Below the pieces are notes generated by a model that saw only the letters and a list, made by a program, of their open reading frames with translations, did not search any database and was not told where the DNA came from. A program made the translations under genes and the position numbers. A stretch of DNA of 64,000 bases from Phaeotremella fagi. Taxonomy: Eukaryota > Basidiomycota > Tremellomycetes > Tremellales > Phaeotremellaceae. The stretch is taken from NCBI GenBank assembly GCA_001599715.1, contig BCHU01000012.1, positions 806,001 to 870,000 of the forward strand, in the 5' to 3' direction. Position 1 is the first letter of the stretch; every line of letters begins with the position of its first letter. Positions 23,720 to 35,571 of the stretch are shown here, piece after piece.

Positions 23720-25582
23720 ATGTGCCCACCACCTGACGCCCCAATGAACGCAACCGAAGAAATGGTTCCCATCGACACTTCATCCGCACCCCATATCCCA
23801 CACTCCAACGGTCACTCCAATGGAAACGGTAGTGACTTGCCTCAACCTGCTGCTGCTGAGGGTAAGAAGAACCCATACGGTCCCCGTTATTCAGATTTCT
23901 TGAGTAACACGAGTAACTGGAAGGTAAGTTTTAGTTTAGAATCCCGCTGATCTGTAGATTATCGAAAGTACACTCAGAGGTAGGGTTTTGATTCGTGTGA
24001 CCTAACTAACACCACGCAGAGGGTGAACAATTCGCCAACGCTTTCTTTACACTCGAGACCAAAATGAAGATCGCTCAAGCGTAAGCCGTGTCCTAAAAGC
24101 CAATCTAACCGTTAGACTCGACGATTTCGGTGTTGAATACATTGAACTCACTTCACCAGCCGCTTCACCAGAATCCAGAGCTCATTGTGAAGCAATCTGT
24201 AAAATGGGTTTGAAGAGGACCAAGATTTTAACACATATCAGATGTCACATGGACGACGCTAGAATCGCAGTTGAAACTGGTGGGTCAAGTTTGCGGAACA
24301 AACTGATTTTAGGTGTCGACGGTGTTGACGTCGTCATTGGAACTTCTTCTTTCTTGAGAGAACATTCCCATGGAAAGGACATGACTTGGATCACCAAGAC
24401 GTAAGTGGTAGTATGGACTTCACTGATATTTAGCGCCATTGAAGTCATCGAATTCGTCAAATCCAAGGGTATCGAAATCAGATTCTCTTCAGAAGATTCG
24501 TTCCGTTCAGAACTAGTCGATCTTTTATCCATCTACCGAACAGTCGACAAAATCGGTGTCAACAGAGTCGGTGTCGCTGATACCGTTGGTTGTGCCGATC
24601 CAAGACAAGTTTATGATCTCGTTAGAACTCTTCGTGGTGTTGTCAGTTGCGATATCGAGACTCATTTCCATAACGATACCGGTTGTGGTGGGTTTGGTCG
24701 TGTTCACGGTGACGTAAATCTAACAAAGGGTAGCTATCGCCAACGCCTATGCCGCTCTTGAAGCTGGTGCTACCCATATCGATACCTCCGTTGTAAGTAA
24801 AGTGTTAGAGGAGTTGCACTTTGCTAAACTCCGTTAGCTCGGTATCGGAGAGAGAAACGGTATCACACCCCTAGGTGGACTTATCGCAAGAATGATGGTC
24901 GCCGATCCAGAATACGTCAAATCCAAGTACAACCTTCACATGCTACGTGATATCGAGAACTTGGTTGCTGAAGCTGTCGAGATTCAAGTTCCATTGTAGG
25001 TGAAGAGGTTGAGATTTTGACTGACCTGTAGCAACAACTACATCACTGGTTTCTGTGCTTTCACACACAAAGCTGGTATCCACGCCAAGGCAATTCTTGC
25101 CAACCCATCCACGTATGAGATTTTGAACCCAGCCGATTTCGGTATGAGCAGATATGTTTCCATTGGGTAGGTCATCACCGTAGATAATGCTAATGTGTAG
25201 TCACCGATTGACCGGTTGGAACGCAGTCAAGAGTAGAGTCGAGCAACTTAACTTGGACATGAGTGATGACCAGGTTAGTTATAGCCACTGAGCCTAACTA
25301 ATCAACTTTAGATCAAAGACGCAACCAAGAAGATCAAGGAGTTGGCAGACGTCAGAACGCAATCCATGGAAGACGTAGATTCGATTCTTAGAATCTACCA
25401 CACTGCTATCAGAGAGGGTAACCTCAAGATTGGTCAATCTGCCGTTTTAGACAGATTAATCGAGAAGGTAGGTTTTACTATGAGCTTCACTGACCCAACA
25501 GCACCTCCCTTCAAGAGATTCATCTCCAAACGGAAAGGCTAACGGTGCCAAGAGAGCTAGGGTTGATGAAGCCAGTGCTTAG
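23720..25582 (+). CDS. LYS20: Homocitrate synthase, first step of fungal lysine biosynthesis
   Basis: Joins acetyl-CoA and 2-oxoglutarate to homocitrate in the alpha-aminoadipate pathway and is feedback-inhibited by lysine in the family. A non-conserved N-terminal tail (rich in N, G, S) precedes the TIM barrel. Landmarks are [15 protein letters not shown] (substrate and metal site), [87 protein letters not shown] (HxH metal ligands) and [10 protein letters not shown]. It ends [12 protein letters not shown]. About ten exons. There is no obvious mitochondrial leader. S. cerevisiae has the pair LYS20/LYS21, so the symbol is by family. Confidence 0.93.
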
Positions 25583-25767
25583 TCGTCTTGTGCTTTAGTG
25601 GTTCAGAAATAACAAAACAAAAACTCTTGTAGTGTGTTGGAGATTGTATCATCGTATCTATGCATCTCTGTGTCTGATAAGCGGTTGCACTCCGGCCTTT
25701 CCATCGACATAGCTTTATCTAGTCGTAGCTCCAATTATAATCAGACCTTGAATTCGACCACTTTGAA

Positions 25768-26601
25768 TCACACCCTCTCCGAAACCCAGATCGCTCGACG
25801 ACATCCAAAACCTATAACAGCGCTTAACAAACTATGTCCCGGAGCCTTCTGTGCACCTTCCTCAACAGCGGTATCTAAATGTTCCAACTCGTCGTCCCTA
25901 AACTCTTGTATGATATCGTTGAGAAGGGGTAAAGAAGGATCAGAGGATTTTGATAAAATAGGTTCAAGTTCTTTCAATTGACTAGTGGTGTCAGCATCAA
26001 AATAATTACAACAACACACTCATCGTAATGTTCCCCGATGACAGTTTCTACAGCCTCCGTACAAGCCATAGCAGCTTCTTTACCCATCAACCCAGTGACG
26101 GCACCTAAACCAAAAGCCATACCCTGCCAAAGAGGATACAAAGCCGTAGGTCTCACACGATGTTGTCTTTGGAGTGAAGTTAAAACTCTTAAATGATGTC
26201 GTTCAGTCGACCACATTTCCTATAACGCGAATAAGTGTTAGACAGGGGGAAGAACATACCTCGATCTGATTCTCCGTTTTCTTATCTTGTCGTACACCCA
26301 TCGCCCATTTTTGTCCTCTGTAAATCCAGTTGGCACCCAGTTCACCAGCTTGATCGACCCTGATCATCCTTTCCAACTTGATTCGATCGTTTGGTGTGAG
26401 ATTTGGAGTGGACGTTGTACCATTGGATACGGTAGGGTTAATCGATGGTTGGGGTAGGGGAGGACTATAATTCGGTTGCGATGTCGAGGGATGATGATAG
26501 ATATACGAGGCTTTTGGTGTTGTCGTCGTTGAATGGTATCTTATCGATCGTGATATCGTTCTGGGTAGGGTGGAAGGAAGTTTTGAAGATGAAGAGATCA
26601 T
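25768..26601 (-). CDS. COQ7: 5-demethoxyubiquinone hydroxylase
   Basis: Di-iron hydroxylase of the penultimate step of ubiquinone synthesis, on the matrix side of the inner mitochondrial membrane. Exon 1 (26260-26601) has an arginine/serine-rich leader without acidic residues (KLPSTLPRTISRSIRYHS) and the ligand motif IRVDQAGELGA. Exon 2 starts at 26219 with EMWSTERHH (ExxH). It continues through PLWQGMAFGLGAVTGLMGKEAAMACTEAVE, the family's membrane-associating helix with the next Glu. Exon 3 has RDDELEHLDTAVE, the second ExxH, and ends at 25768. All expected iron ligands are seen. The gene is convergent with homocitrate synthase, and the 3' ends are less than 200 bases apart. Confidence 0.94.
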
Positions 26602-26912
26602 ATTTGTATGTATTAGAGTTGTTGGCTTGATCTCGATTTTAGATTGAAAAGTGATAAAGTTGATCTCGGAAATTGTTGAAATTGATCGTTAACCGCAAGA
26701 AGCCGATGGCAGTTTGATCGGGATTTTTGGACTTTTCGTCTGCTCCTTTGATTGACTTGAAAGCTTCTCCTGATTGTTCAGTTATAGGAGAGCTTCGATC
26801 ACTGCTATGAGTACTAGTCGACAAAATCAAACTTATGTTCTTGAGTGGATGCAGAATTTGAAAACACCACTCATACTCGCACTGTGTTCATAGCAGTGTG
26901 GCGAAAGTCGCA
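26602..26912. other. Gap between COQ7 and paralogue A
   Basis: About 310 bases serve as COQ7 5' region and the 3' side of paralogue A. A 63-codon minus frame (26639-26830) has no protein-like features, so I call no gene here. Confidence 0.4.
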
Positions 26913-27626
26913 TCAACGCTCGTCTACCAACGTACTACTCCTACTCAATCTGTCTCTTTCACTGTCGCTAGATTCTGATGACCTTCCAAGGATGCTCTCC
27001 ATCAACTCGCGGAAAACGGAGAAAGTCGATCCGTCGTGCTCGACTTCTTCTTCTGTCCAAAACGGTAAGAAAAGTTCGTACTCGGGATCTAAACACATGG
27101 TTCTTCAGTGTGGTCCACAAGGAAAAGACCTACGACTCAGAACAGTTCCGTTATCCATATCTACCCATCCACTAAGAACTTGCATTCTAGTAACCACTCT
27201 ACCTTCTGGTACATCTGGATATTTAAACTGAAAACTAGTGTTCAAATAGATGATATCGTTTAAACCTAATTTATCACCAGGTTTGAATTTCTTCAATCTC
27301 TTGTTCAACTCTTCACCATCTATATAACCTTCTTCAGTGAAATACCTAAATTTCTCGATATGGTGTTTAGGTAGATAAGCTTGAACTGAAATGTCATCCA
27401 CTATTTCATCGTAGATTGGTATTTTGGCTGTTTCTCTGATTTGGGGGAAGGAAGATCGAAAGAGTTTTTCGATATCGTCGTAAATGTCTTTGGGTAGTCT
27501 ATGGTCTGAGATGTTTGACATCAAGATATCGACTGCTTCTGATAGTTTTTCATCTATTTTATCTGATTTGGTGGTTTTATTTGAACTCGCGTTGGTACTT
27601 GTACTTTCTGTCATCCGGTGAGACAA
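26913..27626 (-). CDS. Orphan protein, tandem paralogue A
   Basis: Not recognised. Model complement(join(26913..27088, 27134..27626)) has a 45-nt intron and gives 222 residues. It is clearly related to the gene at 28229-28990. Shared segments in order are LPKDI-DDIEKL / LPLDIQKDIHCL, ISVQAYLP / MVVQAYLP, NDIIYLNTSFQFKY / GEAVYIHSIFNFCY, and TRMQVLSGWVD / VRIQILSTYVD. The fold looks mixed, with an N-terminal helix and a beta-rich middle. The C-terminal exon of A is serine- and acid-rich and differs from B. There is no signal peptide or membrane segment. Start options are MSHRMTES (27626) or the ATG four codons later. Confidence 0.6.
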
Positions 27627-28228
27627 TTAGTGAAGGAAGGTTAGGTGTAAAGAAGATTACCAGGGGATTATCTCTGGTAAATGTGAGAGAACTTTTTCGA
27701 CACGAAGAAAAGGTTATGAAGCTGTAAGCGAATGTTCTACCAGAAGGCTAATGCTACTGTCCAAGATCCGGAGAGAAGACACCTGTCAATCAATTTCATT
27801 TGTAATCTCATGCCGAAAACTAATGAGAGACTTCTGAGGATCAAGAACGAACGTTGGTGAGATGCGTCAGTCTCAATGGAAGCAACATGGATCCTCCTTG
27901 GTTCATTGTTCAGATGTCCAAGTCGTATCGGCCTCATTTTGAGAATGTGTTTAAGTTTTTCACCACTCTTGAATGCAAAAGTGGCAGAAGATCACCCTAC
28001 GACTCATGATTAATCTGAATGCGAAGTCAGACTTATTTATCGTATTCGAGTATCCAAGCTTTGAATCGTGAACGGCAAAGAATGAGAATGTATAATATAC
28101 GACTACTGAATACTGATTCAAGATGCTACATCGTTGACAAAGTCAAACAACGCCAAGCATTTGTTTCATTGACTGACATTTGATACTGTACAATCCAAAT
28201 CAACCCAACGATAATCCCTTACCAACCG
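27627..28228. other. Spacer between the two tandem paralogues
   Basis: About 600 bases without a gene. It holds the upstream region of paralogue A and the 3' side of paralogue B. No repeat or element stands out. Confidence 0.4.
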
Positions 28229-28990
28229 TTACCTTCTACCTCTATTACGAGGATACTTATCGAGAAATTTGGCGATGGTAGTACCGTTATGGGTAACGAT
28301 GTTTTCGACCCAATTATCCAAAAACGATTCGATCTCGACGACTGCGTGGTGTAGATATTCAGTTCTTCTCCAGATACAGGTATACAGTACCAGAGACTCA
28401 CAACTGTTGATTGATTTCCCTCTAGATAAGGTATCTCCACCCCCACCCCCCTCCTCATCAACGTACGTACTCAAAATCTGAATTCTGACTTTATCAACCT
28501 TACCCCGTTTATAACAAAAATTGAAAATCGAATGAATATAAACAGCCTCCCCCACCTCCAACACCGTCCCACCAGGATAAACTTTCAAATGACTAAGAAT
28601 CTCACGTTCATTGATCCTAAAAGAATCACTATCCTTCCCCAGTTTTTCACTTAATTTCCATAAATCGAAAAAATGAACAGTGTCCCAAGGTAGATAAGCT
28701 TGGACTACCATGTCCTCTGTGTGTTTTGCGGTTTTCGGGATATGAGCTGCTGATCTTATTGAAGTGATATTTTCGTTTAGTAGACAGTGGATATCTTTTT
28801 GGATGTCTAGGGGGAGTTGCCAGTCTTTGATGGTTCTCATCAAGGTGCTGATGGCGGATTCGATTTCGTCATCGAGTCTGAATGAGAGGTTTGACATGTA
28901 ATTTTTTGTGGTGTTTGTGAGCGATGGAATTGGGCACGAGATGGGTTTTACAGGGGGCTGTAGGAGGAAATGGACTTTGAGGTGATTCAT
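28229..28990 (-). CDS. Orphan protein, tandem paralogue B
   Basis: Not recognised, 253 residues in one open frame. It is related to paralogue A over residues 40-190. Core motifs are MRTIKDWQLPLDIQKDI, MVVQAYLPWDTVHFFDLW, GEAVYIHSIFNFCYKRG and VRIQILSTYVDEE. A pentaglycine run follows the shared core. The C-terminus (EIESFLDNWVENIV, then a basic RNRGRR end) has only weak likeness to A. The more likely start is MSNLSFRLDDEI (28897), which lines up better with A than the first ATG. A small intron near residue 190 cannot be excluded. Confidence 0.55.
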   Translation of the reverse strand: MNHLKVHFLLQPPVKPISCPIPSLTNTTKNYMSNLSFRLDDEIESAISTLMRTIKDWQLPLDIQKDIHCLLNENITSIRSAAHIPKTAKHTEDMVVQAYLPWDTVHFFDLWKLSEKLGKDSDSFRINEREILSHLKVYPGGTVLEVGEAVYIHSIFNFCYKRGKVDKVRIQILSTYVDEEGGGGGDTLSRGKSINSCESLVLYTCIWRRTEYLHHAVVEIESFLDNWVENIVTHNGTTIAKFLDKYPRNRGRR

Positions 28991-30092
28991 ACAAGTCGTA
29001 TTCGGATGGGAAGTACAAAGTCTTCCAATTGTCCAGGATGATAAACGTGATCCGTGTTAAACGAATAAAAAGTCTTCTAGATCGAAGGAGAGGTAGAACA
29101 TTCGAATGACTGTCCAAGATAGCATATCCTAGTTTCCGATTTCGGATAACCTATGACAAAAGTTCTTTTAGTAGCTTACCGACGTGGTTGATCCTTTGAA
29201 TGAACACTTTATCCAACAGCCCTTCCAACACTGAAGAATTAGTGCGATTCGACTTTTCCACCTTTGTATTGATTAGACAATTCATTTACAATACAGCATG
29301 CGAGTATACCATGTAGAAATCCTACTACTGCTGCAAGTGGCATTCCTGTCGAGTGTTTGCGACAGTTGAAACTTGCACCAATGTCTGCTTACACGAAATG
29401 GACTGTACTTGTAGTGACAAATTGCTTTCACTGCGTTCACACCGCAGATGTCTCGCAGAAATCAAATGCATCAATGAAATCCGTAAATAACGATTCCAAC
29501 AAAGTACCCAAATCCCACGCAGTCTTTTAAAGTTTTTGTTCAAAATCTAAATTACAGCAATCAAAGGCAATACGAAAGAGAAGAAATATATATCGGCCCC
29601 CTTCAAGAGGTGCCACATGAAAACTATTTGAAAAAAACCATGACGATCCAAAATCCTATCACTGGGGTCACCCTCGATGTCTAACGAAGTTATTTAAAAG
29701 TTTTGAGTTGATTGTGTTAGACCAAAGAGGGATCACGGGATGGATGAGGCGGTCAGATTTGATTTCTTGATGAAAGAACGATGTTGACGAGAGGACGAGA
29801 ATGGAACGAAATTAGTTGATGGTGATGGTGATGTAGTTTGATGAGATGTATATGGGAGACCAACTTTCAGTCGAATCTTTTACCCTTTGTTCATACCTTT
29901 CCGAAGGGAAGGCTTTCTGTAACCTCTTCAAACGTAGTTTAATGTCGCTAAAGCGACGGCGCTGCGTTTTGGAGTTGTAGAGGTTGTTAGAAGTGAACAT
30001 GATAAAGATGAAGTGGAGTTGATAAAGTGATGAGTTGTATTTGGGAAGCGCCAAGCTAACCCGTGTTTAGATAAAGGTCACTGTTAAAGTGA
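28991..30092. other. Intergenic region of about 1.1 kb
   Basis: This is the widest gene-free gap here. The part just below 30092 probably holds the zinc-finger gene's 3' UTR. Small frames (29325-29543, 29812-30054) lack protein-like character. No repeat, tRNA or element was recognised. Confidence 0.45.
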
Positions 30093-31367
30093 CTAGATGA
30101 GAGTACCTCTTTCGGCACGTCTTGCAATTCGTCCTTGAGCTCTGGCGACTGCTGGAGCTACACCGTGACGTTTAGCGTCGACTAGTGGACCATCGGAATG
30201 GATACCTTGTCGATGACGTTCGAGATCGTGTAATCTTGAGAACCCTCGTTTACATGTTGAATGAGGGCACTGGAATGGTTTAGGTCGACTTGGGTTATGG
30301 GTTTGAGCGTGAGACTGGGGTCAGTAGTGTTTACAATCAAGACCTACCTTTAGATTGAAAGCTCTGGCAAAACCTCTACCGCAGATTCGACACTTGTGAC
30401 GTTTCTTAGGGTCGTCAGGTGTTTTACCGGGTACGTAACCGCGACCGCCACCGTGGAGGTTGGGGATTGGCATACCATCGATAAGAGTTGGTTTGACGTC
30501 TTCGGTGTCAGACTCCTCCTCTTCTAGTTCTGGTTCACCTTCGATAGAAACGGCCCGAGGCATTGGTGGAACCGATGGTGGAACGATAGGGAGGGATTGG
30601 TTGAACGTGGTTTGAGTGTTGTCGCGCCAGTTACCAATCTGGTTGAAGTTGTTGGGGACGTAGAAAGAGTTTCTTTCGTTGGCCAATCTAACCGCGTCGT
30701 GAGCTTGAATATGAGCTTCAGCTTGACGATGGAGAGCGACGGTGTCTTGGGTTGGATAAATGAAAGGTTGAGTCCAGTTGGGTTCCTGAACGTAGTACTG
30801 CTGTTGACCTTGGAGTTGGATTTGAGGTTGGGGTTGAGTGTAAGCCAACATGTTTTTGGGTTCCATGAAATCAACCGTTGACAAGAGTGAATTGAATTGA
30901 TCCGTTTGGAGTTGAGCTTGAACCCTGGCGTCGGCTTCTGCTTGAGCTGCTAGTTGTTTGTAGTGGAGATACCTCTGGAGATGATGGTTACTCAAAGCTT
31001 CAGCCGCGTCACCGTCAGTTGAAGTGGTAGCAGCGACGTAAGGAGTGAAAACGTTTTCACCGATCGAAGATCTAGGTGAGACGAGTGTCGTCGAAGGTGT
31101 TGATAGAGTGATTGGTGACAGTGCGGAAACGTCTAAACAAGAGTCGTCTACAGGTGAACAATGGTTGATCAAGTCTGAATCTGAAAGATCGAATTCGAAA
31201 CCACTATCAGATGACGAGGTGATGGTGGAAGGTGGAGATGGGAGAGAGATGGGTAGGTCTAAGAATTGTTTAGACTGTTGGGTGGCCTCTAAAAGATCGA
31301 AATCAAAGGAATAAGATAGAGGTGTGGGTGTGAAAGGGAAATCGAGGTTGGATTCGTATAGTGACAT
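30093..31367 (-). CDS. C2H2 zinc-finger transcription factor
   Basis: Model complement(join(30093..30314, 30348..31367)) has a 33-nt intron and gives 413 residues. The first 330 residues are low complexity: serine/proline stretches, a glutamine-rich block (QPQPQIQLQGQQQYY) and an acidic EPELEEEESDTED patch, as in activation domains. Two C-terminal zinc fingers follow. Finger 1 is CRICGRGFARAFNLKSHAQTH, interrupted by the intron after the lysine. Finger 2 begins CPHSTCKRGFSRLHDLERH and ends at GIH, with a two-residue-longer cysteine spacing. The protein ends RAERGTLI. The paired C-terminal fingers after a long disordered region resemble Crz1-like regulators, but I would not assign the orthologue. 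It is divergent from RAD21. Confidence 0.85.
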
Positions 31368-31838
31368 TAAAGGGAGGGGGGTGTGGGTATGAGCCCGGTG
31401 GTGATGTGGTGTTGCAATAAGTAATAGATGTAATAGATGTTAAGAAGATAGATGTTGAGTGAGAGTAGGTTTTAAAGTGAAAAAGAGAATGAAAAAGGAA
31501 GAGAAAAGAGTGCAGGCAGTGTTTGTCGCTTGGATAGATGTGATGTGAAGGGTGGGTGTAGCACCGCCTTGCTTCCCTTGCCTCTTCACCTTCAAACCCC
31601 TTCACTCCTCCCTCTGCTCTCACGCCTTAATCTCTCACTCTCCCTTACGGCCGAAACGTTCTCACCCCCAAAGAAATCCCTTTAGGGTAAACCCTGCAAT
31701 TCCCCGAGATTCTCCCTCTCTCCTCGCCCGGTGACGATCGAGCACATCTTTTTTACGTCATCCGAATTACACGGCACGGTGTTCCATATGTTAGGCTCAG
31801 TGCCACGTCTATATTCCCGCGGTGATATGTGGCCATCT

Positions 31839-31844
31839 ACGCGT
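31839..31844. promoter_or_regulatory. MluI cell-cycle box, distal, RAD21 promoter
   Basis: Perfect ACGCGT in CATCTACGCGTTTG, 232 bases before the RAD21 ATG. It pairs with a second copy at 32037-32042. Confidence 0.4.
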
Positions 31845-32036
31845 TTGTCTTTGAGTGAAAGTGAAACGCCACAGCCACATTGCCACTAAGTTGATTTAGA
31901 AGTTGCGTTGCAGTTGACTAGACTTTGATCACATTAGGTTGAATGGACTTTGACTTTTATTTATCTCGATCCTATCCTATATCTGCTTGGTATATCTTGT
32001 CCACTCGATCTTCTTACCCATCTACAACCCAAATCC

Positions 32037-32042
32037 ACGCGT
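32037..32042. promoter_or_regulatory. MluI cell-cycle box, proximal, RAD21 promoter
   Basis: Perfect ACGCGT in AATCCACGCGTAAC, 34 bases before the RAD21 ATG. Budding-yeast MCD1/SCC1 is itself an MBF-type G1/S gene, so two boxes in this 700-base divergent promoter are meaningful. The proximal one is close enough to lie in the 5' UTR. Confidence 0.45.
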
Positions 32043-32070
32043 AACTACCACCCCACCCACCTCCCGCGTC

Positions 32071-34058
32071 ATGCTTCTCACCGAACTCATCCTCTCCAAA
32101 CGTGGACCTCTAGCCAAAGTCTGGCTCTCAGCTCATCACGAAAGGAAACTAAGCAAACAGCAAGCTCTAGGTGTTGATGTCGAGGAATCAATCGGTAAGC
32201 CCAACCCATCGACAGATCACTAATTTTTAGACGCGATTCTTACCCAAGAAACCGAACCTATCGCTTTACGTCTCTCGGGTCAATTGATGTTAGGTGTCGT
32301 CAGGATCTATTCCAGAAAAGTCCAATATCTCTTCGATGACTGTAAAGAAACTCGTGAAAGGATTTCATTAGCGTTCAGACCTGGAATCGTTGATCTTCCA
32401 GAGGATCAAATCAGAGCCAACAAGAACGCCATCACGTTCAGTGATGTCAGAAACGAACTTGATCTAGATTGGTAGGTGCCTTTAAGGCTAAAACTGACGT
32501 TAGGGGTAACGATTTCACACTCGGACTCAACACTGTACCACCAGTTGATATCAATCTACGTCCGTCAAACGATTACGGAGCGTACAACTTTGGTAGACCC
32601 AAAGCTTCATCCATCTATGGTGGATCTACATCCTCCAGACACCCATCACAGGATATCGACGAAACCTCTCATCTCGATAGTCAAGATTTTGAAGGTTTGG
32701 ATTTAGGTTTAGATCTTGAATTCGGTGGATTAGACGGGGATATGAGTATGGAAATGGGTCGTGATGCCGTTTCTGAAATTGGGAGAGGTAGCAGTGTGGT
32801 CAGTAAAGGGAGGGACAGTTTGGGTGGTGAATTTGATGGAGGTATGGATTTGGGTTTTGATTTTGGTGGGATGCCTGGGTTAGAGGAGAGAGGGAGGAGA
32901 GAGAGTGAGTAGTGGTCGTTGATTTAGCTGACCTTTAGCGAGCTCACTCTCAACGCCGCCACCACAATCACCACCAGCAGATTCGACCATCGATATCACG
33001 CCAAGAACAGCCGCTCAAATAGGTACCTTAGCGGATGCAGCTACCCAAAGAGCCGCTACATCCACCAAAACTAAACGAATCAGACTAGTTCAAGCCGACG
33101 ACCAACTGGAACTTGCCGATGAAGAATTCGCCGCTCCAGGTGAAGACTCTGAGATATTACAATCACACGACTACATCCCGTCCAACACGGTGTTGTCAAG
33201 GTTGGAACAGATTTTGGAATCCGATGAATTCCTACCGTCCATCCGCGTTGGTGAGAACACGTTGATCTACGCCGGACCTGAAGGTTTGGCATCAGAGTTG
33301 GAAGAACTGTTTGCGTTCCCTACTACCATCCTTCGTCGATCAAGAGATATCGAAGGAGACGAGAGGGTCAGTAAAAAAGCTCGTCTCGAGGACGAACTCG
33401 AAATGGCAAGACGTCAATCGGTTGCGTCGTTTGGTGGACATGACGATTTCGGCATGGGCAACGAATCGTTTGATCTAGGTGGACCTGATTTCACTCAAGA
33501 TTTGAATCAAGACGATCTAGATTTGATCGATGCAAGGGACGACTTTTCTACACCTAAAAAAACTCAACGTGAACGCGAAATCTCACTTGCTCCTAGTAGA
33601 GCTGAATCTTTGGCTAGAGCTGTTCAACGTGATGAAGAGGTTGACGAGGAGTATGGAGTTTTGGGAATGTTTGATCATAGACGGGTTCAACCTCAACCAA
33701 CATTGGAATCACAGGATACACCAAGTAAATCAGTTTACAGTGTTGAAATTCGACCGACTGTTGGTAGTAGTTATAGTAAGAACACTGGGATGGCGATGGG
33801 TTTGTTGAGAAGGGAATTGGAGGTTATAGAGGATGAAATCAAGTGTATCAGTTTTGAGAAAGTTTCGGAAAAGGTGGGTTCAAGTCAATTGGGTTTGATA
33901 CTGATCAATCAACTTAGGCAACTAAACGTGCAGCTTCATCGTTCTTCTTTGAACTTTTGGTATTGGGTACGAAGGATTGTATCAAGTTGGAACAAAAGAT
34001 CCCTTACGAGGATTTCGAGATTAAATCGAAACGTAAACTCTGGGAGGAGATGGCGTAA
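32071..34058 (+). CDS. RAD21: Cohesin kleisin subunit Rad21/Scc1
   Basis: Kleisin that closes the Smc1-Smc3 ring and is cut by separase at anaphase. The N-terminal Rad21/Rec8 domain is complete: MLLTELILSKRGPLAKVWLSAH, DAILTQETEPIALRLSGQLMLGVVRIYSRK and YLFDDCKETRERI. The middle is long, acidic and rich in D/E, with GLDLGLDLEFGGLDGDMS and TFEST-like stretches. The C-terminal winged helix, which binds the Smc1 head, reads after the last intron ATKRAASSFFFELLVLGTKD, then IPYEDFEIKSKRKLWEEMA and TAA at 34056. About five exons. The C-terminal helix and overall length suit mitotic Rad21 better than meiotic Rec8. The ATG at 32071 gives the exact family start. Confidence 0.93.
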
Positions 34059-34385
34059 GTTGGGTGGGATTAAGCTTGGTTTCTTGGTTCTGTTACGTTT
34101 CTTGGTTCTTGGTTCTTGTTTACCCTTTGCGTTTTGGCTTTATACCGATTTGTAAATTCGTGTTTTGTACCGTTGATATCCCTTGATGTATTGTGCATAA
34201 TCTCAAGTTGCCAAAGTCGGTTTGGATCCAAGGTGAGGTTGGGATACAACTTTCCTGATTCACTACACTTAGGATTTTAGGTATGACCGCAAGCAAGATG
34301 ATACCTCCATCGTTAAAATCCTCTCCAGTGGCAATTTGACACATCACTTGCGAACGTTCAGAGACCAAACTCGTTACAGCATTCA
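34059..34385. other. Convergent 3' gap between RAD21 and the WD40 gene
   Basis: About 330 bases with no gene. Repeated TTTCTTGGTTCTTGG phrases near 34080-34120 lie in the presumed RAD21 3' UTR. Confidence 0.4.
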
Positions 34386-35571
34386 TCACGTCGTGGACCA
34401 AATATGAATCATTTTTTCCGGTTCTATAGAACCAGACGCTATCGATTTCCCATCAGGATGGACCTAACCACCAGTTAGTAGTCTACCAAACAAAAAGCTA
34501 TCACCTACAGCAAGCGCAATGACAGGTCTGGTGTGCCCCTCTAAAACCTGTAAAACGATCTTCGAGTTCAATTCCCAAACGACGATTTTCCCATTCTCCG
34601 AACCGGCGACTATCAACGCGTCCTCCGTCCCCTCAATCACACCGATCGGCGAGGGATGTTTGATGTTAACGTAATGAGGTGATTGGAACGTTTTCAGGAT
34701 TTTCGACGTGTGGATGTTGTGGATTCTTATTTTGGAGGATAGGGTGGAGGAGAGTAGGAACGTTGATGGGGTTAGAGTTGTGTAGGCACTGATGTTAGGA
34801 CTGTGTAGTGATGTTGACGTACAAGGGGGAATTACTTTCGTTATCAAAAGTTTTTAGACATTGACCGTTGTTGGTATCCCAAAGTCGACTACGATCAGTA
34901 ACAGTCATTAGACGCCGACTTACATCAACCCATCAGAACTTGCAGTGACCACCATCCCACCTTGTCCATCCCAACCAACACTCCAAACAGCCTCCGCATG
35001 AGCCGGTAAGATCCGTAAAACTTTCCCCCGTCTTACATCCCATATAACAGCTGATTCATCGAACGACCCGGTGACGAGGAGATTCGATTTGGGGGAGAAG
35101 GAGATACATAGACAGGCTGCTGTGTGAGCTAAGAGTTTTCGGAGTGGCGAATCAGAGGAGTGGGTAGGATTGAGGGGATAGATTTGGGAGGTACTGTCGT
35201 CTGAGGCTGTTGCGAAATACAGGGTATCGGGGGATATCGAGAGGTCGTTGATACCTGGAATTAGTGGTGTGATGCTTGGGTCCTACCTTTTTTATGACAT
35301 TTGATAGATTTTAAATGATCACCTGTAGACGTCCTATACGTTAGCTGTAAACTTGGTATAGAAATACCATATGTTGACTACCCCATCGGCACCTAGATGG
35401 TTAGTGAGGTCATGATGAAGTCGACTTACCCCCTGAAAGTAAATATCTGCCATCAGGCGAATATTTCAAAACCGTCACTGACCTAGAATGAGCTTCTAGG
35501 GAGTGGGCTAAGGTGTAATTCGACGTTGGGGATAACCTCGATGGACCTGGGAGTGTTGACTCTACCGTCAT
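34386..35571 (-). CDS. SWD3: WD40 protein of the WDR5/Swd3 type
   Basis: Seven-bladed WD40 propeller. In COMPASS the WDR5/Swd3 subunit supports histone H3-K4 methylation. Reading from the ATG at 35571: HSLEAHSRSVTVLKYSPDGRYLLSGGADG, then NIWYF, GINDLSISPDTLYFATASDDST, LLAHTAACLCISFSPKSNLLVTGSFDESAVIWDV and ILPAHAEAVWSVGWD. After that come RLWDTNNGQCLKTF, IVVAGSENGKIVVWEL and VLEGHTRPVIALAV. The last blade VHPDGKSIASGSIEP closes with HIWSTT before the TGA at 34386-34388. The LWDT-x-GQCLKT-F phrase and a penultimate blade that carries VVAGSENGK followed by a final GH-PV segment match WDR5. Other WD40 families share the fold, so the orthology is probable rather than certain. About six exons with short introns. 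Confidence 0.75.

Noticed and set aside
26639..26830. 63-codon minus frame before COQ7
   Set aside because: No homologous features, no codon pattern, and it lies in the 5' region of COQ7.
33190..34155. A single 321-codon gene
   Set aside because: It is the large exon of RAD21 read through the last intron. Splicing at the GTGGGT donor restores the conserved winged helix and a stop at 34058.
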